The notes beneath the pieces are model-generated. The model was not told the DNA's origin, searched no databases, and saw only the letters and a program-made list of their open reading frames with translations. Positions 7,778 through 14,754 of a DNA stretch of 14,754 nt are shown here, piece after piece. Within the stretch, counting starts at the first letter, position 1. Each line of letters begins with the position of its first letter. Location: contig JAGFXV010000009.1 in NCBI GenBank assembly GCA_017861475.1, forward strand, positions 1 to 14,754. The letters run 5' to 3'. The position numbers and the translations under genes were made by a program. The stretch comes from Bacillota bacterium (GTDB lineage: Bacteria > Bacillota > Syntrophomonadia > Syntrophomonadales > Syntrophomonadaceae).

Positions 7778-8875
7778 ATGGCTAAAGAAAGACATCTTTT
7801 TCCCGGCGCAAACAGTTGTTACGGCTTCTATTCCTTATATGAACATATGGTACCGCCCCAGGTCAAAAGCAAAGTGATTCTTAAAGGGGGGCCGGGGACA
7901 GGCAAATCAACCTTTATGAAAAGAATCGGAGCAGATCTGACCGCCCGGCAAATTGATACGGAATACCAATGGTGCTCATCGGACAACAATTCTCTGGACG
8001 GGGTCGTGGGGGGCCGGGGCCAGATTTGTGTGCTGGACGGCACCGCTCCGCATGTGGTTGATCCGCGTTTTCCGGGAGCGGTGGATCGGATCATAAACCT
8101 GGGCGAATACTGGGATGCAGCCATGCTGAAGGAGAACCGGGGAAATATTCAGAAGCTGACGGAGAGCATCGGGCTATATTTTAAGCGGGCTTATAATCGT
8201 CTGGCGGAGTCCCAGCTGGCTCTGCTTGAATGGAAATCCTATATTCAGGAAGCCTGTGACATGCAGGCAGTAAATCGCAACATTCTGGCTCTGGCTGATG
8301 AATTTTTATTAAACCGCACCAGGAGTATGGCAGCGTCCCGTCATTTGTTTGCCGGGGCGATCAGTCCTGGGGGCATCGTCTCCAAGGCCGACAGTTTGCT
8401 GGATAGTGATTTTGCGGTGCTGGGCGTGAAGGGCAGTCCGGGGGGCGGCTGCAAGGAACTGATGCAGCACGTTTCTTCCCAGATTGAGTTGGCTGGAATA
8501 TACGCTGAAATATTCCATTGTCCTTTTGATCCTCAGAAAATTGATATGATCATTATTCCTGAGGATAAAACTGCTCTGGTTGATTTCTCATCCAATGTTA
8601 TTGATTACGAGGCGGCCTGGCCGGTGCGTAAGTTTAAACGTTTTCTGGACTTTGATCAGTTTTTGGATCAATCGGTACTGGACTCTGCGGCCAAGGTCAT
8701 TTTTGATAGCCGGGAACGGTTTGAGGCGGGCATTCGGGCGGCGATCGCGCAGATCAAAACGGCCAAGGATCAGCATGACGAGCTGGAGACCTATTATGTG
8801 CCGGCCATGGATTTTGAGCGGATCGAGGAGGTTCGGCAGGAGCTGCTGGCCGAACTGCTGGATGAGCTGGAATAA
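7778..8875 (+). CDS. P-loop ATPase of unknown function with two related halves (PRK06851-like)
   Basis: A 365-residue protein without signal peptide or membrane segment. A clear Walker A, GGPGTGKST, is at residues 37-45. The protein looks internally duplicated: RHLFPGANS (5-13) recurs as RHLFAGAIS (188-196), each leading into a P-loop region, and YQWCSSDNNSLDGVV (64-78) corresponds to FHCPFDPQKIDMIII (246-260). In the second half the P-loop is GSPGGGCKE, with Cys where the lysine should be, so it probably does not bind nucleotide normally. A charged helical tail fills about 300-365. The arrangement fits a family of Firmicute ATPases of unknown role; the family name is from memory of the architecture and not checked. 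The start has GGGGG seven bases upstream. It is a single gene, divergent from recJ and convergent with moeA. Confidence 0.8.
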   Translation: MAKERHLFPGANSCYGFYSLYEHMVPPQVKSKVILKGGPGTGKSTFMKRIGADLTARQIDTEYQWCSSDNNSLDGVVGGRGQICVLDGTAPHVVDPRFPGAVDRIINLGEYWDAAMLKENRGNIQKLTESIGLYFKRAYNRLAESQLALLEWKSYIQEACDMQAVNRNILALADEFLLNRTRSMAASRHLFAGAISPGGIVSKADSLLDSDFAVLGVKGSPGGGCKELMQHVSSQIELAGIYAEIFHCPFDPQKIDMIIIPEDKTALVDFSSNVIDYEAAWPVRKFKRFLDFDQFLDQSVLDSAAKVIFDSRERFEAGIRAAIAQIKTAKDQHDELETYYVPAMDFERIEEVRQELLAELLDELE

Positions 8876-9328
8876 AGACGGGCTCTGCCATTTTGGGCGT
8901 AACTTTTTCAAGGTTGTATGGGCTGAAAGGTTGTCTGAGGTTTATGCATTAGCCCGCTTGGGGACGGTCTTTTGACTTGCCAGATTTGCATGGTTGGTAC
9001 TCATTTGTTTCCTTGCGGGCTTTATATTAAAATGTGAGTCTCGTTTTTGGGTAACGTATATCTTTATTAATTTTGCAGCCGTTCTTGGCGTCGTTACTCA
9101 CAAGGCGCACGGCTGCCGCCTACCCCCTGCGCTCTACTAAAGCATAAACCTCTCTTAATGGTTTTCTGTAGGCTCCGCCATTCAGGCTTTGCCATCAGGG
9201 GCTCGGCTGCGCCATTGCCGTAGGCTCTGCCATTGGCTTACCATTTTAGCTCCGCCATTCATCGGTTGGTCTCGGCTGCGCTATTGCCCGGGCTCTGCCA
9301 ACTTGGCTTCGCCATCTTGGCTCCGCCA
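8876..9328. other. Gene-free region between the convergent ATPase and moeA genes
   Basis: No convincing coding frame is seen on either strand. It contains one isolated copy of the palindromic unit (8881-8892), a motif TTGGGGACGGTCTTTTGAC (8958-8976) resembling short dispersed Firmicute repeats, an imperfect hairpin (9075-9081 with 9110-9116, plus an inner CTTG/CAAG) without a T run, and the unit array described separately. No standard terminator for either gene is evident, so the repeats may be doing that work. Confidence 0.7.
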
Positions 9329-9330
9329 TT
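9171..9330. repeat. Array of about ten short palindromic units (GGC-nnn-GCC type)
   Basis: Units close to GGCTCCGCCATT begin at 9171, 9185, 9205, 9223, 9235, 9248, 9274, 9291, 9305 and 9319. Most contain GGC and GCC flanking three variable bases, and several extend to TGGC-nnn-GCCA. Spacing varies from 11 to 26 bases. A further copy stands alone at 8881. The last unit overlaps the moeA TAA (9329-9331). On the minus strand the unit reads AATGGCGGAGCC. This looks like a dispersed REP-like or short-sequence-repeat family rather than CRISPR. Confidence 0.8.
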
Positions 9331-10537
9331 AAAATAGGGTTATGGTTGCTTCTTCGTTGGCTGGGAGGCCTTGTTTTTCGTATGGGATGTGGATGTAGCC
9401 GTCGGCTTGGGCCAGGATGTTCATCAGGCCTGATTTGCCCAGCAGGGGTTGTACTGCCAGTCCGGTTTCGCTTTCCAGTAATTTTGCCGGAATGAAATCA
9501 TCGCGTCCGGCCTGGGAAGCGATGTTGACGGTCAGAAGGCCTTTTTCCTGGCGGGCTTTGTACTGGCGCAGGAGTGGGGCGCAGATGATATGAAAGATCA
9601 TCAGGGCGGAAACGGGATGACCGGGCAGTCCGATAATTAGTTGTGAGCCTGCTCTGACTGCCAGGGTGGGCTTGCCGGGTTTTATGGCTATGCCGTGAAA
9701 TAGGAGTTCGCTGTCGGGGAAAGACAACATGGCTTCCAATGTATAATCGGCGATTCCGACGGAACTTCCTCCTGATACAAGCAATATATCGTTTTCTTCC
9801 AGTCCTCGGGCGATGGCTTTTTTTAATGAGGGCAAATCATCTTTTACCAGAGGATAGGGACAAGGGATGACGCCGCAGGATTGGAGTGCAGCACTGATAG
9901 CACATGTATTGACGTCTCTGATCTGGCCGGGTTTAGGCTGGTCCGTGAACGGTATGATTTCATCACCGGTTGACAATATGCCGGCGCGGTAGGGTTTATA
10001 TACCGGCAGTTCTTTGATTCCCAGGGAGGCCAGCAATCCTATGTCCTGGGGGCGCATTTTGTGGCTGCGTTGAAATATTTTTTCTCCGGCGTCGATATCT
10101 TCTCCGACCTGCATTACGTTTTCCCATGCTCCGGCCGGTCTGAAAATGAGCACGGTCTTGTCATCCAATCGTTCTGTATATTCGACCATGATCATGGCGT
10201 TGCTGCCGGCGGGCATCATTCCGCCGGTGGGGACCCAGGCGCATTGGGCGGAGCCTAACGTAAAATGGGTTTCCTCTCCCATAAAAACGGAGCCTATGTA
10301 TTCAAGCATTCCGGGCAGCGTTTCGCTGCTGCCGTAGCTATCTTCGCAGTTGACGGCGTAACCGTCTACCGTTGAGCGGGTAAAGGCGGGTATATTTTCA
10401 GGACTGGTTAAATCTTCTGCCAGGATTCGTTCAAAACAATTCTCAAGGGGGATTATTTCTGCCGCTGGTGCGGCAAAATTTTGCTGCAGGATCTCCCGTG
10501 CATCTTGAAAAGTCAATACTTTTAAAAATTCAGCCAT
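9329..10537 (-). CDS. moeA: Molybdopterin molybdenumtransferase MoeA
   Basis: A 402-residue protein of normal MoeA length. Domain order is MoeA N-terminal (about 1-175), the molybdopterin-binding MogA-like domain (about 183-320), and the C-terminal domain (about 330-402). Recognisable motifs are TVDGYAV (56-62) with the catalytic-loop Asp, GEDI (145-148), LSTGDEI (188-194), VSGGSSVG (254-261), IKPGKPT (285-291) and GLPGHPVSAL (303-312). It inserts molybdate (or tungstate) into adenylylated molybdopterin in the cytoplasm. ATG at 10537 has AAGGAG about eight bases upstream. It is divergent from the second, longer moeA and ends inside the palindromic array. Keeping the usual STGDE sequence, unlike its neighbour, suggests it is the standard MoeA. 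Confidence 0.93.
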   Translation of the reverse strand: MAEFLKVLTFQDAREILQQNFAAPAAEIIPLENCFERILAEDLTSPENIPAFTRSTVDGYAVNCEDSYGSSETLPGMLEYIGSVFMGEETHFTLGSAQCAWVPTGGMMPAGSNAMIMVEYTERLDDKTVLIFRPAGAWENVMQVGEDIDAGEKIFQRSHKMRPQDIGLLASLGIKELPVYKPYRAGILSTGDEIIPFTDQPKPGQIRDVNTCAISAALQSCGVIPCPYPLVKDDLPSLKKAIARGLEENDILLVSGGSSVGIADYTLEAMLSFPDSELLFHGIAIKPGKPTLAVRAGSQLIIGLPGHPVSALMIFHIICAPLLRQYKARQEKGLLTVNIASQAGRDDFIPAKLLESETGLAVQPLLGKSGLMNILAQADGYIHIPYEKQGLPANEEATITLF

Positions 10538-10578
10538 GGGTCAGGCTCCTTAAAAATTTTATTTCATTTCTCCAATCA

Positions 10579-10607
10579 ATTATACTTAAATCCAGGATAA
10601 GCTACAA
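10579..10607 (-). promoter_or_regulatory. Candidate sigma-A-type promoter of moeA
   Basis: On the minus strand TATAAT (10584-10579) is preceded, after a 17-base spacer, by TTGTAG (10607-10602), which keeps the TTG of the -35 consensus. This gives a leader of about 35 bases to the moeA ATG. The divergent gene's promoter must share this 104-base region, but no equally good one was seen for it. Confidence 0.5.
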
Positions 10608-10641
10608 ACGTACTAAAAAGAGTTGATTTGTGGAGGATGCA

Positions 10642-12558
10642 ATGAGCAGAAATATTTATATTGACAATATGCCGCAGGAAAAGGCTTTGCAGTTGTTTTT
10701 GGACGAGCTGCAATCCTGCGGATGGTTTGAACGTACGGCTGAATATGTTCCGGTCAGAGAAACGCTGCATCGCATTACGGCTGAACCAATCATTGCCAGA
10801 CGTTCTTCTCCTCACTATGTGGCCTCGGCTATGGACGGGGTAGCGGTAAAATGCGCTATGACGATTGGTGCCACGGAAGGTAATCCGGTCAACATTATGG
10901 CCGGTGACTATCTTGAAGTTGACACCGGTGATTTTGTCCCCAAGGAATATGATGCGGTCATCATGATTGAAGATATTAATTTCTTCCCTGACCATATACA
11001 GATCATCAAAGCTGCGGTGCCGTGGCAGCATATCCGTTCCATTGGTGAAGACATGGTGGAAGGTGATATGATTTTGCCCAGTCTGCGCACCATTGGCCCG
11101 TATGAACTGGCTGCGCTGATCACAGCCGGGGTTGAGACCGTACCGGTCATCAAAAAGCCGCTGGCTGCAATTATCCCTACCGGGACCGAGCTGGTCGATT
11201 CGGCCCAGATCCAAATGGCTCCAGGAGATATCGTGGAATCAAACAGTTATATGCTGATGGGACTGGCCCGCGAATGGGGAGCTGATTGTGTGCGTCATGA
11301 CATCGTTATTGACGATCGGGAACTGATCAGACAGGCAGTCCTGGACGTTAAAGAGCAGGCTGACTTGATCGTTGTTTGTTCCGGTTCCTCCGCCGGACGG
11401 GAGGATTATACCGCCGGCATTGTCAGGGAGCTGGGGAAAATGATTGTTCATGGCGTAGCTGTCCGACCCGGCAAACCGGCCATACTGGGTATCATTGATC
11501 AAAAGCCGGTAATCGGGGTCCCGGGTTATCCGATTTCGGCCGGTCTGATCTTTAATCTCTTTGCCAAACCGATCATCTACCGCAAAACGGGCGTACCTGT
11601 TCCTGATGCTGACACCATGACCGGCACGATTTCCAAGAAACTGCCCTCCCCGATGGGAGTAGATGAATATGTCAATGTCAACGCCGCCTCCATCAATGGC
11701 AAAATGATCGCCTATCCTCTCAATCGCGGCGCGGGACTGAGCAGCATCCTGGTCAAATCTGACGGCACGGTTCATATCGAAAGAGGTCAGGAAGGCCTGG
11801 TAGCCGGATCCGGCTGCAGCATTTCCCTGTACCATACCGGCCGGGACATACAAAACAGTCTAATCACCCTGGGCAGTCATGACATGAGTATTGATTTTCT
11901 AATCGATATCCTCTACCGCGACCATGGCATCCGTCTGGTCTCAACCAACGTGGGCAGCATGGGCGGCATCATGGCACTGCGTCGCAAAGAAACACATTTT
12001 GCCGGCATTCATCTGCTTGATGAAGACGGCGGCTACAACGTCAGTTATTTACAAAAATACTTGCCGGATGAAAATTACCTGCTGGTCAATCTGGTCAAAC
12101 GCCATCAGGGATTGGTGGTCTCTCCGGGCAATCCTTTGAATATAAAAGGTATAGAGGATCTGGTCAGGAACGAGGTACGCTATATCAATCGTCAGAAAGG
12201 AGCCGGAACCAGGATCCTGCTGGATCATCTGCTTAAAAAAGAAGGCATCTCCCCCACTGTCATCAACGGTTACAATCGGGAAGAATATACCCATCTGGCA
12301 GTCGCTGCGGCGGTGAAAAATGATGCCTGCGATACCGGTATGGCCATCTTTGCCAGCGCTAAAGCCATGGGGCTTGATTTTATCCCGGTCGATGTGGAAC
12401 GTTATGATCTTTGTATATTGACGGATATCATTCCTGATCAGCAGTTGGAATGTCTGCTGCAGGTGATCCGGAGTGAAGAATTCAGGGAAAGGGTCAACGG
12501 TTTTGGCGGTTATGAAACAGATTTGACCGGCCAGATCATGCATCAGCCTAGTAATTAA
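10642..12558 (+). CDS. MoeA-family protein fused to a periplasmic-binding-protein-like (LysR-substrate-type) domain
   Basis: A 638-residue protein. Residues 1-400 are a complete MoeA: ASAMDGVAV at 61-69, GEDM at 135-138, IIPTGTEL at 177-184, CSGSSAGREDY at 246-256, VRPGKPA at 274-280, GVPGYPISAG at 292-301. Residues about 405-630 form a soluble binding-protein-like domain (ITLGSHD near 408, GSMGG near 438, QKGAGTR at 518-524) as in ModA-like and LysR effector domains. This fusion is known in anaerobes and archaea and probably couples oxyanion (molybdate or tungstate) sensing or delivery to cofactor insertion; that role is inferred. GTEL replaces the GDEL of standard MoeA. The start is ATG at 10642, five bases after GGAGG; a GTG at 10630 overlaps that Shine-Dalgarno and is rejected. 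It is divergent from moeA and upstream of the formate dehydrogenase gene. Confidence 0.88.
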   Translation: MSRNIYIDNMPQEKALQLFLDELQSCGWFERTAEYVPVRETLHRITAEPIIARRSSPHYVASAMDGVAVKCAMTIGATEGNPVNIMAGDYLEVDTGDFVPKEYDAVIMIEDINFFPDHIQIIKAAVPWQHIRSIGEDMVEGDMILPSLRTIGPYELAALITAGVETVPVIKKPLAAIIPTGTELVDSAQIQMAPGDIVESNSYMLMGLAREWGADCVRHDIVIDDRELIRQAVLDVKEQADLIVVCSGSSAGREDYTAGIVRELGKMIVHGVAVRPGKPAILGIIDQKPVIGVPGYPISAGLIFNLFAKPIIYRKTGVPVPDADTMTGTISKKLPSPMGVDEYVNVNAASINGKMIAYPLNRGAGLSSILVKSDGTVHIERGQEGLVAGSGCSISLYHTGRDIQNSLITLGSHDMSIDFLIDILYRDHGIRLVSTNVGSMGGIMALRRKETHFAGIHLLDEDGGYNVSYLQKYLPDENYLLVNLVKRHQGLVVSPGNPLNIKGIEDLVRNEVRYINRQKGAGTRILLDHLLKKEGISPTVINGYNREEYTHLAVAAAVKNDACDTGMAIFASAKAMGLDFIPVDVERYDLCILTDIIPDQQLECLLQVIRSEEFRERVNGFGGYETDLTGQIMHQPSN

Positions 12559-13100
12559 ACCACTTTTTTATTGGCAGTAAAAAATATACTGCAAAATATT
12601 AACTAATTTGGCTGGATAAAATAGAGGAATATTTAATATTTTATCGAATTAACTATTTAAAATTAGATAATTATATGATGCAATAAATAAATATTATAGT
12701 AAGTTAGTTAATAGATAATAAATTTCATAATTATAAAGCTCTGAAGCTGTCAGCCTAAAACTTTACGTCAAGGCAACCAGCCTGTGGGTAGGTTTGGAAA
12801 CGAATTTATCTCCCCTTATTGCGGAAAGGAGCCATATTCGCAAGTGCTGCTCTAGTCAAACGCGAGCAGTATGTGTTTATGGTTTTCTGTCTTTTGATGG
12901 GGGAGTTATTTTTTTGGGTATTTCAAAATCAAGATTATATTTTTGGAGGTGAAAACATTTCCGTTTCATAATGGTTGGATTTACGATTGTTACTCCGATT
13001 TACAGGGAATTGGAGTATTCGATCGGGAGGTAAATCCTAGCTTTGTTTTTTTGTTATAGGGGGATTCTAAATAGGGAGAGGAAAGGAGAGTGTTCGTTTT
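12559..13100 (+). other. Long intergenic/leader region before the formate dehydrogenase gene
   Basis: The first 180 bases (to about 12738) are very AT-rich, have no coding frame, and probably hold the promoter; a weak hairpin at 12574-12592 lacks a T run. From about 12738 the composition changes sharply to a mixed-base, hairpin-rich stretch (listed as a candidate structured RNA). From 12880 to 13100 it is AT-rich with several purine-rich GGAGG-like stretches (12945, 13026, 13085), short open frames and a 10-bp hairpin (12991-13017). AAGGAG at 13083-13088 precedes the ATG at 13101 by 12 bases. Confidence 0.7.
12738..12880 (+). ncRNA. Candidate structured RNA leader (possible cofactor-sensing riboswitch) upstream of formate dehydrogenase
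   Basis: Three consecutive hairpins can be drawn. H1 is 12775-12794 (AACC/GGTT outer stem, one A-A mismatch, GCC/GGT inner stem, loop TGTG). H2 is 12801-12840 (CGAAT/ATTCG outside, CTCC/GGAG and CC/GG inside). H3 is 12846-12870 (GCTGCTC/GAGCAGT, 11-base loop). A GAAA tetraloop closed by TTTG/CGAA (12793-12804) would compete with H2, which offers a switch. A short hairpin CTGA/TCAG lies at 12741-12753. The block stands out in composition from AT-rich flanks. Position upstream of a molybdenum or tungsten enzyme makes the Moco/Tuco riboswitch family the first known candidate, but I could not match its consensus with confidence. Confidence 0.4.
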
Positions 13101-14754
13101 ATGAAGGTTACCCGCAGACAGTTCCTTAAGGTAACAGGAGCTACAGCGGCTGCAATGGCAGTAACTGATCTGGGTTTCAATATGAGTGCTACTGCCGGCG
13201 CAATCAAGGAATTACGTATTAAAAATGTAACTCCAACACCTACGGTTTGTCCGTATTGTGCATCAGGATGCGGTTTGGTCATTTATGCACAGAAGGATAG
13301 CGCCGGCAAGTTCCAGAAATTGCTCAGTGTCCATGGTGATCCGGACAACCCCATCAATCAGGGATGTGCTTGTTCCAAAGGGGCAGCCATGTTCAACCTG
13401 AGAGAAATCTATGATCCGGAAACCGGTGAGCAGATCATCAACCCCAAGAGGGTTGCGAAGCCAATGTACAGGGCTCCGGGCAGTGATAAATGGGTAGAAA
13501 AAGATTGGGATTGGATGCTGGATAAAATTGCTGAGAAGATAAAAGAGACCAGAGATGGCAGCTTTATCTATCAGGAGAAACTTGAAGATGGCGGCAATGT
13601 AATCGTCAATCGTACTGAAAAAATAGCTTCCATCGGAGGGTCTGGACTGGATAACGAAGAATGTTATGTGCTGTCCAAAATGATGCGTTCCCTGGGTGTC
13701 GTATATCTGGAAACCCAGGCCCGTATCTGACACTCCTCGACGGTGGCAGGACTGTCACCTTCATTTGGCCGGGGAGCTATGACCAACCATGTTATCGACC
13801 TGAAAAATACTGACGTTGCACTTATCATGGGCAGCAATGCGGCAGAAAATCATCCCATTACCATGAAATGGCTGATGAAAGCACGCGAAAACCGCAATGC
13901 CAAAATCATTCATGTTGATCCGCGCTATACCAGGACATCTTCCATCGCTGATCTGTATATGCCCTTAAGATCAGGAACGGATATTGCTTTCCTGGGCGGT
14001 ATGATCAAATACATTATTGAAAACAAACTATATCACAATGATTATGTAGTCAATTACACCAACGCAGCCTATCTGATCAAGGATGATTTTACGTTTGAGG
14101 ACGGGTTATTCTCAGGCTGGAACGAGACCGACAAAAAATATGACGTTACCAGTTGGGACTACAAGTACGGCGAAGATGGACTGCCCATGACCGATCCGAC
14201 ACTGCAGGATCCTCGTTGTGTTTTCCAGTTGATGAAGAATCACTATGAACGTTACGATATTGACACTGTCTGCAAGATAACCGGAACTCCCAAGAACAAG
14301 TATCTGGAAGTTCTGAAAATATTCTGCGGCACCGGAGCTCCCAATAAGACCGGCACGATCCTGTATGCCATGGGGATCACCCAGCACACTGTCGGCGCCC
14401 AGAATATCAGGGCCTTCTCCATCGTGCAGTTGCTGCTCGGCAACATGGGCAGACCCGGCGGTGGAATCAATGCTCTCCGTGGTGAAAACAACGTACAGGG
14501 AGCTACGGATATGGCTCTGTTGTTCGGTAATATTCCTGGTTATCTGGATGCACCGACCAATGCACCTGCCAACAAAGACCTGATTTCATTTATTAGAGCC
14601 ATTACCCCCGGAGCGGCCAAGCTGCCCTTTACCAACCTGGAAGAATTCCGGGCGCTGGTAAAAGAAGGTTTCCCCAATTCGGGATGGAAGATCAACACTT
14701 CCAAATGGGTAGTCAGCATGCTCAAAGCGTGGTACGGCGATGCTGCCAATGCCG
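13101..14754 (+). CDS. fdnG: Formate dehydrogenase catalytic (alpha) subunit, selenocysteine-containing, Tat-exported, FdnG type (3' end cut by window edge)
   Basis: The ATG at 13101 opens a frame that reads through an in-frame UGA (13728-13730, codon 210) to the right edge, 551 codons so far against about 1000 expected. The N-terminus has the twin-arginine motif RRQFLK (5-10), a hydrophobic stretch and ATAGA near 31-35, so the enzyme is probably exported folded. A 4Fe-4S motif follows: C50, C53, C57 and C91 in CSKG. The UGA sits in QARI-U-HSSTVAGL, the exact place of Sec196 in E. coli FdnG; then FGRGAMTNH, GSNAAENHP and ENNVQGATD follow the FdnG pattern. It oxidises formate to CO2 with a bis-pterin Mo or W cofactor and Sec as metal ligand. 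The iron-sulfur and membrane subunits would be expected downstream, outside the window. Upstream MoeA genes fit the cofactor need. Confidence 0.93.
13728..13765 (+). promoter_or_regulatory. UGA selenocysteine codon and bacterial SECIS hairpin
   Basis: After the UGA and 11 bases, a seven-pair stem forms between 13742-13748 (GGTGGCA) and 13753-13759 (TGTCACC), including one G-U, closed by a GGAC loop. The E. coli fdhF element has the same 11-base distance and a GGUC loop, which SelB binds. Coding continues in frame on both sides, so this is recoding, not a stop. Confidence 0.9.

Noticed and set aside
9171..9330. CRISPR array
   Set aside because: Units are about 12 bases, degenerate, irregularly spaced by 11 to 26 bases, with no 20-40 base spacers and no cas genes.
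10630..10641. GTG at 10630 as start of the MoeA-fusion gene
   Set aside because: It overlaps the GGAGG that serves the ATG at 10642, which is spaced correctly.
10576..11214. 212-codon open frame on the minus strand opposite the MoeA-fusion gene
   Set aside because: It is antisense to a well-supported gene, starts and ends without regard to neighbours, and has no recognisable motifs.
11239..11853. 204-codon open frame on the minus strand opposite the same gene
   Set aside because: Also an antisense shadow of conserved MoeA motifs, with low-complexity residue use and no family resemblance.
12574..12592. Terminator after the MoeA-fusion gene
   Set aside because: A six-pair GCAGTA/TACTGC stem exists, but no T run follows on either strand.
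12738..12880. Cobalamin or cyclic-di-GMP riboswitch
   Set aside because: No B12 box or other cobalamin core sequence is visible, and the conserved cyclic-di-GMP class I core does not match.
13101..13730. Truncated formate dehydrogenase pseudogene
   Set aside because: The stop is UGA in the exact selenocysteine context, followed by a SECIS hairpin, and coding continues in frame to the edge.
1..14754. tRNA or rRNA genes, insertion sequences, prophage genes
   Set aside because: No cloverleaf, rRNA segment, transposase, integrase or phage motif was recognised on either strand.

Overview
The window looks like chromosome from an anaerobic, moderate-GC Firmicute of the Clostridia, of the kind that includes syntrophs and relatives of Desulfotomaculum. 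This rests on a HemZ-type radical SAM protein, a long RecJ with a C-terminal extension, a bifunctional Rel, a MoeA fused to a binding-protein domain, a selenocysteine formate dehydrogenase, and frequent TTG starts with strong Shine-Dalgarno sequences. The genus cannot be fixed from the sequence.

Left part (1-7532, all minus strand): a housekeeping operon reads recJ, relA, dtd, then a metallo-beta-lactamase-fold hydrolase, with gaps of 0 to 13 bases. A strong rho-independent terminator closes it (1391-1424). A 22-bp-arm palindrome and then hemZ follow; hemZ runs off the left edge. The apt gene, which often sits between recJ and relA in Firmicutes, is absent. recJ and relA are separated only by one TAA and share a reading frame.

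Middle (7533-9328): a divergent promoter region, then a plus-strand P-loop ATPase of unknown role built from two related halves, the second with a degraded nucleotide site. About 450 bases lie between the convergent ATPase and moeA genes. They hold no gene but carry an array of about ten small GGC-nnn-GCC palindromic units that ends at the moeA stop codon.

Right part (9329-14754): a molybdenum or tungsten enzyme region. moeA (minus) and a longer moeA with a C-terminal binding-protein-like domain (plus) are divergent around a 104-base intergenic region. A 542-base leader follows, with an AT-rich first half, a probable structured RNA (about 12738-12880) and a long untranslated or small-ORF stretch. 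It leads to a Tat-exported, FdnG-type formate dehydrogenase catalytic subunit. That subunit has an in-frame UGA at 13728-13730 followed by a clear bacterial SECIS hairpin, so the reading frame continues to the right edge. The two MoeA proteins probably supply metal-loaded pterin cofactor to this enzyme.

The best candidate for something undescribed is the structured leader before the formate dehydrogenase. Next are the palindrome abutting the hemZ ribosome binding site, the palindromic array, and the two-half ATPase.
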